This document shows positions 8,810 through 19,923 of a DNA stretch of 64,000 nucleotides, piece after piece; position 1 is the first letter of the stretch; every line of letters starts with the position of its first letter. This DNA comes from JAKEFM01 sp035695825. Its GTDB lineage: Bacteria > Planctomycetota > UBA1135 > JAKEFM01. The notes beneath the pieces were generated by a model. The model searched no databases. It saw nothing but the letters and a program-made list of their open reading frames with translations, and was not told the DNA's origin. A program made the translations under genes and the position numbers. Location of the stretch: positions 496,001-560,000 of the forward strand of contig DASRRH010000026.1 in NCBI GenBank assembly GCA_035695825.1, read 5' to 3'.

Positions 8810-9103
8810 TCACTCGCCGTCACCCCTCGGCGGGTCTGGCGCCTCCTGCCGCGCCTCGTAGCCCCTGATCGCTTCGCGCAGGGCCGGCTCGTAGGTGAGC
8901 CCGCGCCAGGAATTCATGCCGAACTTCACGCCGTTCCCCGGGTCGGGGAGCAGGGCCACGCGGAGCACAGCGACGTCGTGCGGCTCGTCGAAGACCACGG
9001 CGACCAGCCCGTGCCCTTCCTCGTCGTCGAAGAGCACGGCGCAGAAGGGCGCCCCTGAGATCCCGTTCCGGTGGCGGGCGATCCCGCGGATCCGGATCCT
9101 CAC
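8810..9103 (-). CDS. small hypothetical protein
   Basis: 97 residues, starting GTG at 9103 and overlapping the stop of the upstream 72-residue gene by 4 nt (GTGA), so the two are probably co-translated. The sequence has alternating hydrophobic strands (GAPFCAVLFDDEEGHGLVAV, then VFDEPHDVAVLRVALL) and a polar C-terminus ending PPRGDGE. The early section RIRGIARHRNGISGAPFCAV reads like a small beta-rich domain. No signal peptide, membrane segment or catalytic motif is visible. I do not recognise a family. Its partner gene is duplicated at 19.1-19.4 kb, but this one is not. Confidence 0.55.
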   Translation of the reverse strand: MRIRIRGIARHRNGISGAPFCAVLFDDEEGHGLVAVVFDEPHDVAVLRVALLPDPGNGVKFGMNSWRGLTYEPALREAIRGYEARQEAPDPPRGDGE

Positions 9104-9318
9104 GGCCGCTCCCTCCCCTCGTCCTCTCGCGGGTCCCGGGCGGAGAACGTCCGCGTCCAGCAGCCGAGGATCTCGCGTGCGGCCTTCGGGTCGAGCCCGA
9201 ACGTCTCCTCAAGGCAGGGGCCCGGGCCGAACATGTTCGTGGCCCCGCTCTCGCGCAGCTCGTCGAGGTAGCGGAGGTGCTCCTCGGTCGCCTCGGCCTT
9301 CCTCTCGTTCGCGTCCAT
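9100..9318 (-). CDS. small hypothetical protein, copy 1 of a duplicated gene
   Basis: A 72-residue acidic, helical protein (MDANERKAEATEEHLRYLDE, then LRESGATNMFGPGPCLEETF and GLDPKAAREILGCWTRTFSA). The pattern GLDPKAAREIL..W reads like a short helical bundle. I believe similar small proteins occur in phages and environmental bacteria, but I cannot name a function. A second copy at 19.14-19.36 kb is about 85% identical over 72 residues, and the DNA identity continues several hundred bases upstream of both starts. In this copy the stop codon overlaps the GTG of the next gene. In the second copy the TGA has become TGG and the frame runs on. Confidence 0.65.
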   Translation of the reverse strand: MDANERKAEATEEHLRYLDELRESGATNMFGPGPCLEETFGLDPKAAREILGCWTRTFSARDPREDEGRERP

Positions 9319-9579
9319 CGGCTTTCTCCCTTCGCCGGCCCGGCCTCCTCCCCCCCGTCGAACGCGAGCCTGGCGCTCGGCGCGGGGGGCGCAGGCCGAT
9401 CGGGCAGATTCACGCTCTGCGCAGCACGCGGTTCGAGCGGCGCCGCTTCAGGCGCCCGGCCGAGTAGCCGCGACGGTCCGGAGCCGGTCTCCGTTCGACG
9501 GAACGCGGGCGCTCGGACCCGACCGGGCTTCGCCTCAGGACGAGGCGGTGGTCCAGGCAACCCCGAACGCGGCCCGCGT

Positions 9580-9810
9580 GTGCTTCGCCGCTGAGGTTGC
9601 TCTCCGCCTCTCTTCGGCGCGAAGGGAGAGCCATGACCCGGTGGCGCCCGATGCGGCGACCCCTCTCATCCCAGCCGGGCTTCCTCCGCAGCGACCGGCA
9701 TCGTACCGCCTGCCGATCTCTAGGCGCGGCCGAGGCTTACCGTCGCCCCCGGCGAGACAATCGCCCCGTAACCTGCACCGCGGCCCCCGCGCCTTCGCGG
9801 ATGGCTCCTC
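9580..9810. repeat. dispersed repeat family, copy 1 (degenerate tail)
   Basis: Aligned by eye with copies at 12.5, 17.5 and 19.6 kb. It begins with a GAGGTTGCTCTCCGCCTCTC block whose GCTCTCC arm can pair with GGGAGAGC 25 bases on. It continues through ATGCGGCGACCCCTCTC, GGCATCGTACCGCCTGC, GATCTCTAGGCGCGGCC and GAGGCTTACCGTCG. The terminal section (CGCCTTCGCGGATGGCTCC) is a mutated version of the tRNA-tail sequence seen in other copies. Similarity to copy 4 extends leftward through the duplicated small gene at 9100, so the shared module is about 700 bp. The rest of the gene-free interval 9319-9823 shows nothing else. Confidence 0.65.
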
Positions 9811-9823
9811 TGAACGCTTCCGC

Positions 9824-11640
9824 TTACCCCACGATCGACACGCCTGCCAGGGCGCGCCGCAGGATAGATGCAGACTCTTGCTCGGTCAGCTCCGTCCCAG
9901 TGATTGCCGGCTCCAAATAGACGATCATGACCTCCTGGCGCCGGCTCTCCCCCGGCAGGTAAACGAGCCTCGCCCGCGTCGCCGGCGTCGGAACCGCATA
10001 GCCCGCCAGCTCCAGGTATTCGTACGCCCGCCTCCGGTCGGAGTCCGGCGCCGGCGGTTCCGCAAACCGCCGAACGTGTGCCCGTAGCTCCAGGCCGCTG
10101 AGAATCACGGGTCTGTCCGCGTCGTACGAGTACGGGCCGCTGCGCCCCGGCAGGAATCGCTCGAACTGTATCCAATACATTCGCCGGATGGCCTTTTGGT
10201 CGTTCGCTTCGACGAAGAAGTGCTGCTCGGCGTCCACCGTGCCGCGAAGCACGAACCGCTGCCCGCCGACGTACTTGAAGCTCTCCTCCACCCGAATCCG
10301 GATGGGTGGATCGCCCACGGAGGTGAGTACTTGCCCGGCCACCGAGCGCTCGGGCTGCAGCGAATCCGGCGCCATCTGCCGCAGCACCCGGTCGAGCACG
10401 GGGTCCCGACCTGCGACGTAGTCCGCGAAGCGCTCACGCACGACGATCGCCGGCGCCAGGGATTCGCTCTGGCCGCCACGGTCCGTTCGCCCGTTCATGC
10501 GGCTGGCCCAGGTGAAAGGCACGTGGTGCGCCGGCGTCTCGGCGCTACGCGTCTCGCCATAGAAATTCGGCCGCCCGCCGCTGGGCTCGCCAACGAGCGT
10601 GGCGCGCGTGCGGTTGACGAAGTCGAGCGCCGCCCACAACGCCGCCGAGAACGTCTCATGGCCGACGACGACGAAGAGACGGTCGGGCTGGTTGATCCGA
10701 TCGAGCCCAGCGAGCCCCTCGACGAACGGGAGCAGCAACTCTCGCGAGCCGCCGCTGTTGTGCCGCAGGTCCACGACGAGGCGCCCCACGGCGCCCGTGC
10801 CGATGTCGGCGAGCACTCCCGAACAGAACTCCGGCAGCGTCGCGTGACCGGGCTGGTTCGACACGGATTTGATCTGCGCGTAGAGCGTCTCGCCGTCCTC
10901 GAGCATGGTCTTCCATGCAAACGTCTCCGGCGCGCGGCGGTGCAGCGGCGGCCTCGTCCCTGCGATTCCGTGGAGGTCGCGCAGCGGCGGCCCGGTGTTT
11001 GGCTCGACCGACTCCACCCAAGCTCGTGGAGGAGTCCGTTCCGATCGACCGCCAACACGACGCGATCCACCGAGCCGCTGACGCCAGTCGCCGCCACCAC
11101 CTCCGGGATCACCAGCAGCCGGCGGGCGACGCGGATCACACCGTGCTCGTTGTCACGCCACACGAGCAGCGTGACCGCGCGCAGCGCCTGGTCGAGCGGG
11201 AGCCGGCCGAGGCGCACGACGCGGCCGCCCACGAGATCCTCGTACGGCTTCGCGGCCGCCACCACGAACCAGCCGTCGGCGAAGGCCTCGAGCCGCACCG
11301 GCAGGACGTGGAACCCGAGCGTGGCGGGGTCCCACGGCCAGGGTAGTCGCGTGTGGCCGTCGCCGACCGCCGCGACAAGCTTGTCCATCTCGACGACGAT
11401 CTCGTGGCGCTGCAAGTGCGGGATCGCGGCGTCCAGCTTGGCGGCGGCTGCGCGGAACTCCGACTCGGAGATGCGATGAAAGGGCTCCGCGTGCCCGCGG
11501 GTGATCGCATCGACGACGAAGGCGAGATCGGCGCGCCAGCCAGCGGCCTCCGCTGCGCTTGACCCGCCGCGCAGGGCCGCGCATCCTGCGCCACAGAGGG
11601 CGAGCGCCGCGACGAAGGTGGCGATCCGGGCAATCTTCGC
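9824..11640 (-). pseudogene. S41-family peptidase (C-terminal processing protease-like lipoprotein), frameshifted
   Basis: Predicted secreted or lipid-anchored serine protease. The N-terminal part (frame of 11415) shows a hydrophobic leader with a lipobox-like LCGAGC, then a helical region with EMDKLVAAVGDGHTRLPWPW, typical of the S41 N-terminal domain. At about 11020 the frame breaks. The protease core resumes in a second frame (9824-11017): VGRLVVDLRHNSGGSRELLL, FVVVGHETFSAALWAALDFV with the expected nucleophile Ser in TFSAA, and GEPSGGRPNFYGETR. One extra or missing base near 11020 explains it. No start codon precedes the leader, because the 5' end runs straight into the PstS-like fragment at about 11.63 kb. 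Confidence 0.7.
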
Positions 11641-12370
11641 GGGGAGGGCCGCGAATTGGAGAGAGGTCGGCGGACCCGACCTGCCGATACGCCCCTTTGT
11701 CGTCGGCCCCGACTCGGCGACGAGGGCGGTCTTCCGGGAGACGGTCCTCGGGAAAGACGACTACGCAGGATGCGAGGATGTCCGGCCCGACGCCGCGATC
11801 GTCGAGAGGGTCGCGCGGGAACCGGGGGGCGTGGGTCAGATCAGTTTCGCCTTCCTCGAGGGGGCCGCAGGGGTCCGCGTCGTGTCGGTGGGGGGAGAGG
11901 AGCCGACGGTCACGAACTTCTCCGACCCGATCGCCCGGCCCCTCTATCTTCCCTGGCGCGGGGTAAATCCCGCGGTCGAGGCGTTCGTCGAGTGGACGCT
12001 CGGCGAGGAGGGACAGCTCGTGGTGATGCGACGGTTCGTCGGCGCGGGGGTCGTCGCGTCGCTGCGCCCCCCGCCCAAGTCTGAGGAAAGGGGGATCCTG
12101 GTCGTCCGCACGGACACTTTCGTCCACCGCGAAGGGGATACCCTCTACTACCCGCACCTCCCCTACGAGATCCGCCGGCGCGACGGGACGCTGGTGCGGC
12201 GTGTTCGCAACCGCATCGGGGAAGCCGACGAGCGCCCGACGCCGGTCGAACTCGCGCCCGGGACGTACCTCGTCCGGGCGGAGAGCGAGGAGGGTGGGCC
12301 GGTCGACTTCCTCGTGAAGATCGAGCCGGGAGGGACGCTCGAAGCGCGGGTGGAGGATCTGAAGAAGTGA
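11616..12370 (+). pseudogene. phosphate-binding PstS-like protein, 5'-truncated, with extra C-terminal domain
   Basis: Begins abruptly at AIRAIFAGRAANWREVGGPD, the interior motif of PstS-type periplasmic phosphate-binding proteins, followed by LPIRPFVVGPDSATRAVFRE (phosphate-loop region). The second half of the fold is present (ERVAREPGGVGQISFAFLEG through RPLYLPWRG and AVEAFVEWTLGEEGQLVV). A C-terminal extension of about 90 residues (SEERGILVVRTDTFVHREGD and on to FLVKIEPGGTLEARVEDLKK) is not part of PstS and looks like a small beta domain. The first 100 or so PstS residues and the signal peptide are missing. The open frame upstream to 11501 is antisense S41 coding sequence, so a functional start is unlikely. 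Confidence 0.65.
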
Positions 12371-12452
12371 AATCCCTTGCGGCGGGGGCGGTCGCCTGAC
12401 TCGTCGTTCGAGAATCGTGAACGGTTACGGGCTGAGCGGCAGGCGCGCCGGG
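12371..12452. other. short gene-free spacer with possible insertion-sequence end
   Basis: Follows the PstS-like stop. It contains GTGAACGGTTAC at 12417-12428, identical to a 12-mer six bases downstream of the IS66 transposase stop at 13142. This suggests that a second, otherwise lost IS66-type right end lies here. No open frame in the interval is convincing. Confidence 0.4.
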
Positions 12453-12480
12453 TGGTACGCGCGCCGCGATTCGAACGCGG
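12453..12480 (-). other. tRNA 3' fragment (T arm, 3' acceptor strand, CCA)
   Basis: Read on the minus strand this is a perfect tRNA 3' quarter. T stem CCGCG, T loop TTCGAAT and stem CGCGG are followed by acceptor strand CGCGCGT, discriminator A and encoded CCA. The matching 5' acceptor strand (ACGCGCG) and the D and anticodon arms are absent from the preceding 50-80 bases, so this is not a complete tRNA gene. The fragment sits exactly at the edge of dispersed repeat copy 2, which makes a tRNA-targeting or tRNA-capturing event plausible. The donor tRNA species cannot be told from this piece. Confidence 0.7.
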
Positions 12481-12720
12481 GAGCTTCGGCTACGGAGGCT
12501 GCTCTCCGCTCTCTCCCTCGCGGACGGAGAGGCGGGCCGTGCTCGAGTGCGATGCGTCGACTCCTCCAGTCTCAGCCGGCCCGCCCGGAAGCGACCGGCA
12601 CGGGCGCCGTCGGCCGATCTGCGGGGACGGCCGAGGCTTGCCGCCGTCCCCTACGAGAAGGTCTCCGCGTGACCTGCAACGCGGTGCCGTCGAGTGCGCG
12701 GCTGGCTCCCGAAGGACCCC
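12481..12720. repeat. dispersed repeat family, copy 2
   Basis: Starts immediately after the tRNA fragment. It contains GCTCTCCG and its inverted partner CGGAGAGG (12501-12534), then GATGCGTCGACTCCTCC, GCCGGCCCGCCCGGAAGCG, ACCGGCACGGGCGCCG, a GATCTG-like equivalent of the GATCTCTAGG block, GCCGAGGCTTGCCGCCGTCC, and GCGAGAAGG-like and ACCTGCAACGCGG blocks in the same order as the other copies. The end (GTGCGCGGCTGGCTCCCGAA) is a diverged tRNA-tail. Read on the minus strand the following interval, 12.74-12.93 kb, has a frame with SLRFWGKGRVTSPPPEVRAL that could be the end of a lost gene, but I cannot assign it. Confidence 0.65.
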
Positions 12721-12986
12721 ATCGAGATCTCGCCAGCCTTCCTTCCCCCGGCCCCGCTCCCCGAGGAAGCGCAGGAGCGCCCGGACCTCCGGGGGAGGGG
12801 AGGTGACCCGGCCCTTGCCCCAGAACCGCAGACTGATGTAGATGTCGTCCTTATCCACGTTGGCGCACGAGGCCTCTTGGCGGCACCGGCCGCCACGCCT
12901 CGGGCGCCATTCCCGTTTCTGGAGAACATCTGGGGGAGCCGCGTCTCTCAGCTCAACTCCGATCTGCCCTCGGGGCACCTACGAAG

Positions 12987-13142
12987 GTGAAATGCACCCC
13001 GGCCTCCGCGACCCTGCGCCAGCAGGGCCGGAGCGTCGTCGACTTCGTCACGCAGGCGTGCGAGGCCGCCCTGCACGGTCAGGCTCCGCCCTCTCTCCTC
13101 CCCATCCCCGCGTCACGCACGCCGGTCGCCATCAGTGCCTGA
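12987..13142 (+). pseudogene. IS66-family transposase, C-terminal remnant
   Basis: 51 codons. The segment ASATLRQQGRSVVDFVTQAC followed by EAALHGQAPPSLLP matches the very C-terminus of IS66 transposases (pattern TxRQQGRxVxxFxxxxxxAxxxGxxxPSLLP). The catalytic domain is entirely missing upstream, where the sequence turns into unrelated DNA. Just after the stop lies GTGAACGGTTAC (13148-13159), probably belonging to the element's right end. An IS91-type remnant lies 118 bp further on the opposite strand. It is inactive. Confidence 0.65.
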
Positions 13143-13147
13143 CCCCC

Positions 13148-13159
13148 GTGAACGGTTAC
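13148..13159. repeat. 12-bp motif shared with 12417-12428
   Basis: GTGAACGGTTAC, identical to the copy at 12417. Its place six bases after an IS66 transposase stop suggests it marks an insertion-sequence terminus. A looser version (GGAACGGGTAACGAAC) is at about 17512. Two exact 12-mers in one repeat-rich zone could still be chance. Confidence 0.4.
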
Positions 13160-13260
13160 CCGAGAACTACGTGGTTGACCCCAGCCGAAGGCGTTCTCCG
13201 CGGTCGAGCCGTGAGGCTCGGCGAAACGGCGGGAATCAGCCCCTCCTGCCTACGCAGACC

Positions 13261-13430
13261 CTAAGGCGGGGGTCCTGCGGACTCGACGAGGAAGGCGACG
13301 ATGCGCACCCTCGATCCGCATCGAACGCAGAGTAGGGGGTCGACTTCGAAGACCTTGCGAAGGAGGCCCGCCCAGGATGCGCGGGAGTGGAGTTCGCTCT
13401 CGGCAGGGGGCTCCGGTGATCGCGCGGGGA
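13261..13430 (-). pseudogene. IS91-family (Y2 rolling-circle) transposase, C-terminal remnant
   Basis: The minus-strand frame ends ASWAGLLRKVFEVDPLLCVR, then CGSRVRIVAFLVESAGPPP and a TAG stop. This is the C-terminal WxxLLxxVFxxDxLxCxxCGxRxRxxAFI signature of IS91/Y2 transposases, with one CxxC pair of the zinc site. Everything upstream, including the catalytic tyrosines, is gone. The 5' limit at about 13430 is where recognisable sequence fades. The kinase-TPR gene on the same strand ends 50 bp upstream, so it was probably spared by the insertion. Confidence 0.6.
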
Positions 13431-13478
13431 GGAGGGAGGGTCAGCGGGGAATCGCGGCCGCGGAGCGGGGGGAGCGCG

Positions 13479-16577
<3,099 letters not shown>

Positions 16578-17153
16578 ATTTTATCTCCCTTCGTCAAGGC
16601 ATTCCGTCCTGCGTCCGGCGGCCTCCGAGAGCTTGGTACCTTCGGTCGGGCCCTCCCTGCCAGAATGGGCGAGACCCCCGCCCTGGAACCTCTTTTGGTT
16701 CTTCCGGGTCTTGCATGGGTAGGCAAGGGTAGCTTCAGTCCTTCCGTTGAGGCCCTCTCGCTTCGCTCATTCCTTTGAGGGCCTCGGCTTCAGGGCGAAA
16801 AAATCGGGGATTCGGAAGGATGGCGTTTCGAGGGGGCGGTCGCAGGGGAGGAAGGGGGCGGGAAGCAGGCGGTCCCCGACTCCCGTCTCATGCGAGACAT
16901 CGAGTGTGTTGGCTGCGACGCGGATCCTTCGCATCAGCTGAGACGAGGCCTGGTACCCGATCGAGCGGGCGGTTCGTTGAGGCCGGCTGGCGAAGGCCAC
17001 CCGCATCCACGCCCGGATCGCTTGGCCCGCACTCGCACCATCGCACCGCTCCCAGGCCCCGCGGGCTCCCATCCGGGGAGCGGCCCTTTCGCCTCCCCCG
17101 ACCTGCCGGGACAAGCCCTTGCCTGCAGCACGGAGCGGGCGCACCTTGCTGCG
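16578..17153. other. gene-free interval with a 9-bp inverted repeat
   Basis: Lies between the divergent kinase-TPR gene and a small plus-strand gene. It holds a perfect inverted repeat, GAGGCCCTC (16749-16757) and GAGGGCCTC (16777-16785), separated by 19 bases. That could form a hairpin but has no T-run to make it a clear terminator. The run GCGAAAAAATCGG just after it is a rare A-rich spot in this genome. Open frames here lack homologues I can recognise. Confidence 0.4.
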
Positions 17154-17490
17154 ATGACTTCCCCGAAGGCGCCGCGTCGGAAGGGAGACAGGAGCGGTCC
17201 CCTCGAGAGGCTTCGAGACCTGCTGGGCAAGGCAGGCAACACCCGAGGCCTCGAGGTGACCGAGCGCCAGGGCTCCTGGGTGCTCTCCCGGCGCGAGGAG
17301 GTGGGGCCGGGGGCGAAGCGCGAGACCGTGCCCCGGGTGAAACTCACCCCCTTGGGAGGGAGCCGCTACGGTCTCTCCGTCTTCCGACATACCGAGCGAT
17401 GGGAGGAAGACCCTCTACGTCGGCACCCCCGAGCAGCTCGTCGCGCTCCTCGACGGGCAACTCGGCTTCCTCGTGGCGGAGTGGGCCTGA
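17154..17490 (+). pseudogene. small conserved hypothetical protein, frameshifted near its 3' end
   Basis: The ATG frame gives MTSPKAPRRKGDRSGPLERL, then LEVTERQGSWVLSRREE and KLTPLGGSRYGLSVFRHTER. At about 17400 the sense moves to the next frame, which reads KTLYVGTPEQLVALLDGQLG then FLVAEWA and TGA. The two parts together make a compact 111-residue alpha/beta protein. If unshifted, the first frame reads on into non-coding sequence until 17537. One missing base explains it, either mutation or sequencing error. The pattern GxxRYGLSxxRHTxRWEKTxxxGxxEQLVxLL looks like a conserved small family, but I cannot name a function. Confidence 0.5.
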
Positions 17491-17539
17491 CCGCGATCCC
17501 GGGCCCCCGAGGAACGGGTAACGAACTATCGGGATGAAG

Positions 17540-17764
17540 TACTAGCCCGCTCTCCGCCTCTCTTTCGCCTGGACGGAGAGCCACGCCGCGCCAGAGCCCG
17601 ACGCCTCGACCCCTTTCTTCTCAACCGGGTCCATCAGAGTGCTACCGGCTCGAGCGCCACCCCCCCATCTTCGCCACCGTCCGAGACTTACCGTCGTGCC
17701 CGGCGGAACGGTCGCCCCGTGATGCGCACCACGGGGCCCGCGACTTCGCGGCTGGCTCCGCGAG
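17540..17764. repeat. dispersed repeat family, copy 3 (exact tRNA-Asn tail)
   Basis: Opens with GCTCTCCG (17551) pairing with CGGAGAGC 25 bases later, then CGACGCCTCGACCCCTTTC, CCGGGTCCATCAGAGTGC, GAGACTTACCGTCGTG and GGCGGAACGGTCGCCCCGTG. The last 32 bases (17733-17764, core CGACTTCGCGGCTGGCTCCG) are identical to 19818-19849 and to 22075-22106. In that third place they are the 3' terminus of tRNA-Asn plus 20 bases of downstream flank. Element and tail have the same relative order in copies 3 and 4. Confidence 0.75.
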
Positions 17765-18183
17765 GGGAACGCACTCTCGAACTCGCAGGGAGAGAGCTTC
17801 CCCGGGAGTTCCCCGCGGGTTCCCCGGAATCTGGGCCCTCAGGAAAACCCCGCGTCTCAACGAAAGGTCGCAAGTCTCTTGCGGCGAAATGGTTGTGTCG
17901 ATGGGCCATGTTGCCACGTGAAGCGGATCGAGGACTTCGGGGAAGTCGGGACGGAGCGGAGTGGCGGCGAGCTATCCCCACCGCCTGAACAGACCAAGAG
18001 CGAGTCCTCCCCCGATCGGAACTCGCGTGGGGGGGCTCCACCACGCGCTCCTACGCCGTCGCGCCGCGGCTCGGCGAGTCGGCGAACCCCGATTCTCGCC
18101 GGCGCCCCTGTTCGAGGGGCTCATCCTTGACGCTCGGATTTCCGATGGCATCTCTAGCAAGTACCCTAGTTGCAGGAGTCACC
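17765..18183. other. gene-free interval before the antitoxin gene
   Basis: No convincing open frame or known motif. It contains a locally AT-richer patch (17878-17915, GGCGAAATGGTTGTGTCGAT) and, just before the antitoxin, CTAGCAAGTACCCTAGTTG (18154-18172), which could hold the promoter of the toxin-antitoxin operon. I cannot define -35 and -10 boxes with confidence. Confidence 0.35.
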
Positions 18184-18477
18184 ATGACCGAAAAGGTTTC
18201 CACGATCGACGTCCGCCAGCGGATCGGCGACCTGCTCAATCGGGTCGCCCTCCGGCACGACGAGTTCATCATCGAGCGCAAGGGTAAGCCGCTCGCCGCT
18301 CTCGTCCCCGTCGAGCGCCTCGTGCAGATGCGGCGCTTCGCTCGGCGCCAGGGACTCGACTTCCTCGAGCGGCAGAAGAAGGGGCCGCTCGGCGAGGCGG
18401 GCGCGATGGAGCTGGCCCTCGAAGCGCAGCGCTGGGCTCGGAAGTGGGCCCGGAGGCCGCGTCCCAGGGCGAAGTGA
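18184..18477 (+). CDS. type II antitoxin, Phd/YefM-like
   Basis: A 97-residue protein starting MTEKVSTIDVRQRIGDLLNR, the Phd/YefM N-terminal DNA-binding fold, with the follow-up motif VALRHDEFIIERKGKPLAAL then VPVERL. The C-terminal third (RRFARRQGLDFLERQK through MELALEAQRWARKW) is the region expected to wrap around and neutralise the toxin. ATG 18184 was preferred to the open start at 18127, because GCAGGAG lies seven bases before it and it gives the family's normal N-terminus. The toxin gene starts three bases after its stop. Antitoxin-toxin complexes of this kind usually repress their own promoter. Confidence 0.85.
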   Translation: MTEKVSTIDVRQRIGDLLNRVALRHDEFIIERKGKPLAALVPVERLVQMRRFARRQGLDFLERQKKGPLGEAGAMELALEAQRWARKWARRPRPRAK

Positions 18478-18480
18478 ACG

Positions 18481-18903
18481 GTGCTCCGCGCCGTCCTCGA
18501 CGCGAACGGCTACGTGAGCGCCCTCCTCCATCCCGAAGGACCTCCCGGCCAGATCCTCCTGCGGCTCCTCCGGGATGAGGCCTTCGAGGTCGTCCTCTCT
18601 CCTCCGATCATCGAGGAGGTGCTCCGGGCCCTGAGCTACCCGAAGGTCCGCCGACACCTTCACCCAGGGATCCAGCCCGAGTCGTGGTTCGAGGACGTCG
18701 CGGTGCTCGCCGACATGGTCGGCGGGGATCTCGATCTGCCGGACGTCTGTGGCGATCCCGACGACGCGAAGTACCTCGCGGCCGCGCTCGAAGGGCGGGC
18801 CGCGTTCGTCGTCACCGGGGACCGGGAGTTCCTCGCGCTCAAGGAGCATGAGGGGGTGGCGATCGTCACGCCGCGTGCGTTCCTCGAGCTCCTGCGCGCC
18901 TGA
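18481..18903 (+). CDS. PIN-domain toxin (putative toxin-antitoxin ribonuclease)
   Basis: A 140-residue PIN nuclease of the 'putative toxin component, PIN family' group. Metal-binding acidic residues are in place: Asp7 in VLDANGYVSAL, Glu45/46 in PPIIEEVLRAL, Asp94/95 in CGDPDDAKYLAAAL and Asp114 in VTGDREFLAL. The GTG at 18481 is three bases after the antitoxin stop, with no separate promoter. Length and all active-site residues are intact, so the pair appears functional. Expected role is RNA cleavage when the labile antitoxin is lost. It is one of the few intact accessory modules in this decayed region. Confidence 0.88.
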   Translation: MLRAVLDANGYVSALLHPEGPPGQILLRLLRDEAFEVVLSPPIIEEVLRALSYPKVRRHLHPGIQPESWFEDVAVLADMVGGDLDLPDVCGDPDDAKYLAAALEGRAAFVVTGDREFLALKEHEGVAIVTPRAFLELLRA

Positions 18904-18957
18904 AGCGAGGCTGGCTCCTCGGGCGTTCCTTCCGACGGTGTGTCCGAGGCCAGCGGG

Positions 18958-19356
18958 TCAGGATCGGGCCGGGATCCGACCAGCAACGCCGCGAACCTCG
19001 AACAAATCCACCCCCGGAGAAAGGTCACGCGACCGCAGCGAGCCGTCCGAACGTGGGGGAGCACCGACTCCCCTACGCCTGCTCCCGCTGCAATGCCGCC
19101 TCCAGATCGCGGAGAGCGAAGGGCCCCATCTCGCCATCCACGGCCGCTCCCTCCCCCCGTCCTCTCGCGGGTGCCGGGCGGAGAATGTCCGCATCCAGCA
19201 GGCGAGGATCTCGCGTGCGGCCTTCGGGTCGAGCCCGAACGTCTCCTTGAGGTAGGGACCCGCGCCGAACATATTCGTGACCCCGCTCTCGCGAAGCTCG
19301 TCGAGGTAGCGAAGGTGCTCTTCGGTCGCCTCGGCCTCCCTCTCGCTCGCGTCCAT
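18958..19356 (-). CDS. small hypothetical protein, copy 2 of a duplicated gene, stop lost
   Basis: The first 72 residues (MDASEREAEATEEHLRYLDE, then LRESGVTNMFGAGPYLKETF and GLDPKAAREILACWMRTFSA) are the same small protein as at 9100-9318. At the position of the old stop the codon is TGG, so the frame continues for 60 low-complexity residues to 18958. A tiny overlapping GTG frame at 19138-19073 (DGEMGPFALRDLEAALQREQ) sits where copy 1 has its downstream partner gene. It may be a replacement partner or a remnant. The functional part is probably 19141-19356. The function is not recognised. Confidence 0.5.
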   Translation of the reverse strand: MDASEREAEATEEHLRYLDELRESGVTNMFGAGPYLKETFGLDPKAAREILACWMRTFSARHPREDGGRERPWMARWGPSLSAIWRRHCSGSRRRGVGAPPRSDGSLRSRDLSPGVDLFEVRGVAGRIPARS

Positions 19357-19619
19357 CGGGCTTCTCCCTTCGCCGGCCCGGCGCCCCCGCCGTCGAGCGC
19401 GACCCTGGCGCTCGGCGCGGGGGGCGCAAGCCGGTCGAGCAGATTCACGCTCTGCCGAGCATGGATGTCGAGCGGCGCCGCTGGACGCACCCGGCCGAGT
19501 AGGCGCGACGGTCTGAGGCCGGTCTCCGTTCGACGGAACGCGGGCGTTCGGACGCGGCCTGGCCCAGGCTCAGGACGGGACGGCGCTCCAGGGGACCCGA
19601 ACGCAGGCCCGCGTGTGTC

Positions 19620-19849
19620 TCGCCGCTGAGGTTGCTCTCCACCTCTCTCCTGCGGGAGGGGAGACCCATGCCGGGCTGGCGCCCGATGCGGCAACCCCTC
19701 TCCTCCCGGCCGGGTTCCCTACGGAGCGACCGGCATCGATACCGCCTGCTGATCTCTAGGCGCGGCCAAGGCTTACCGCCGTCCCCTGCGAGAAGGTCGC
19801 CCCGCGACGCGCAACGCGGGGCCCGCGACTTCGCGGCTGGCTCCGCGAG
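19620..19849. repeat. dispersed repeat family, copy 4 (exact tRNA-Asn tail)
   Basis: Best-preserved copy. It opens GAGGTTGCTCTCCACCTCTC with imperfect inverted partner GGGGAGACCC, then GATGCGGCAACCCCTCTCC, CCGGCCGGG, GCGACCGGCATCGATACCGC, GATCTCTAGGCGCGGCCAAG and GCTTACCGCCGTCCCCTGCG, followed by GAGAAGGTCGCCCCGCGACG. It ends in the 32-bp tRNA-Asn tail match (19818-19849). Similarity to copy 1 continues leftward to 19141, covering the duplicated small gene. The gap 19357-19923 holds nothing else I can defend. Confidence 0.75.
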
Positions 19850-19923
19850 GGAAACGCTCCCTCGAACTCCCGCGGAGAGCCCTTCCCGAGGCTCCGGGCC
19901 CATCGCTCGCGCCCCGCGCCGCC

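Noticed and set aside
12453..12530. Complete tRNA gene on the minus strand at 12.45-12.53 kb
   Set aside because: Only the T arm and 3' acceptor strand are present; no matching 5' acceptor, D or anticodon arm upstream.
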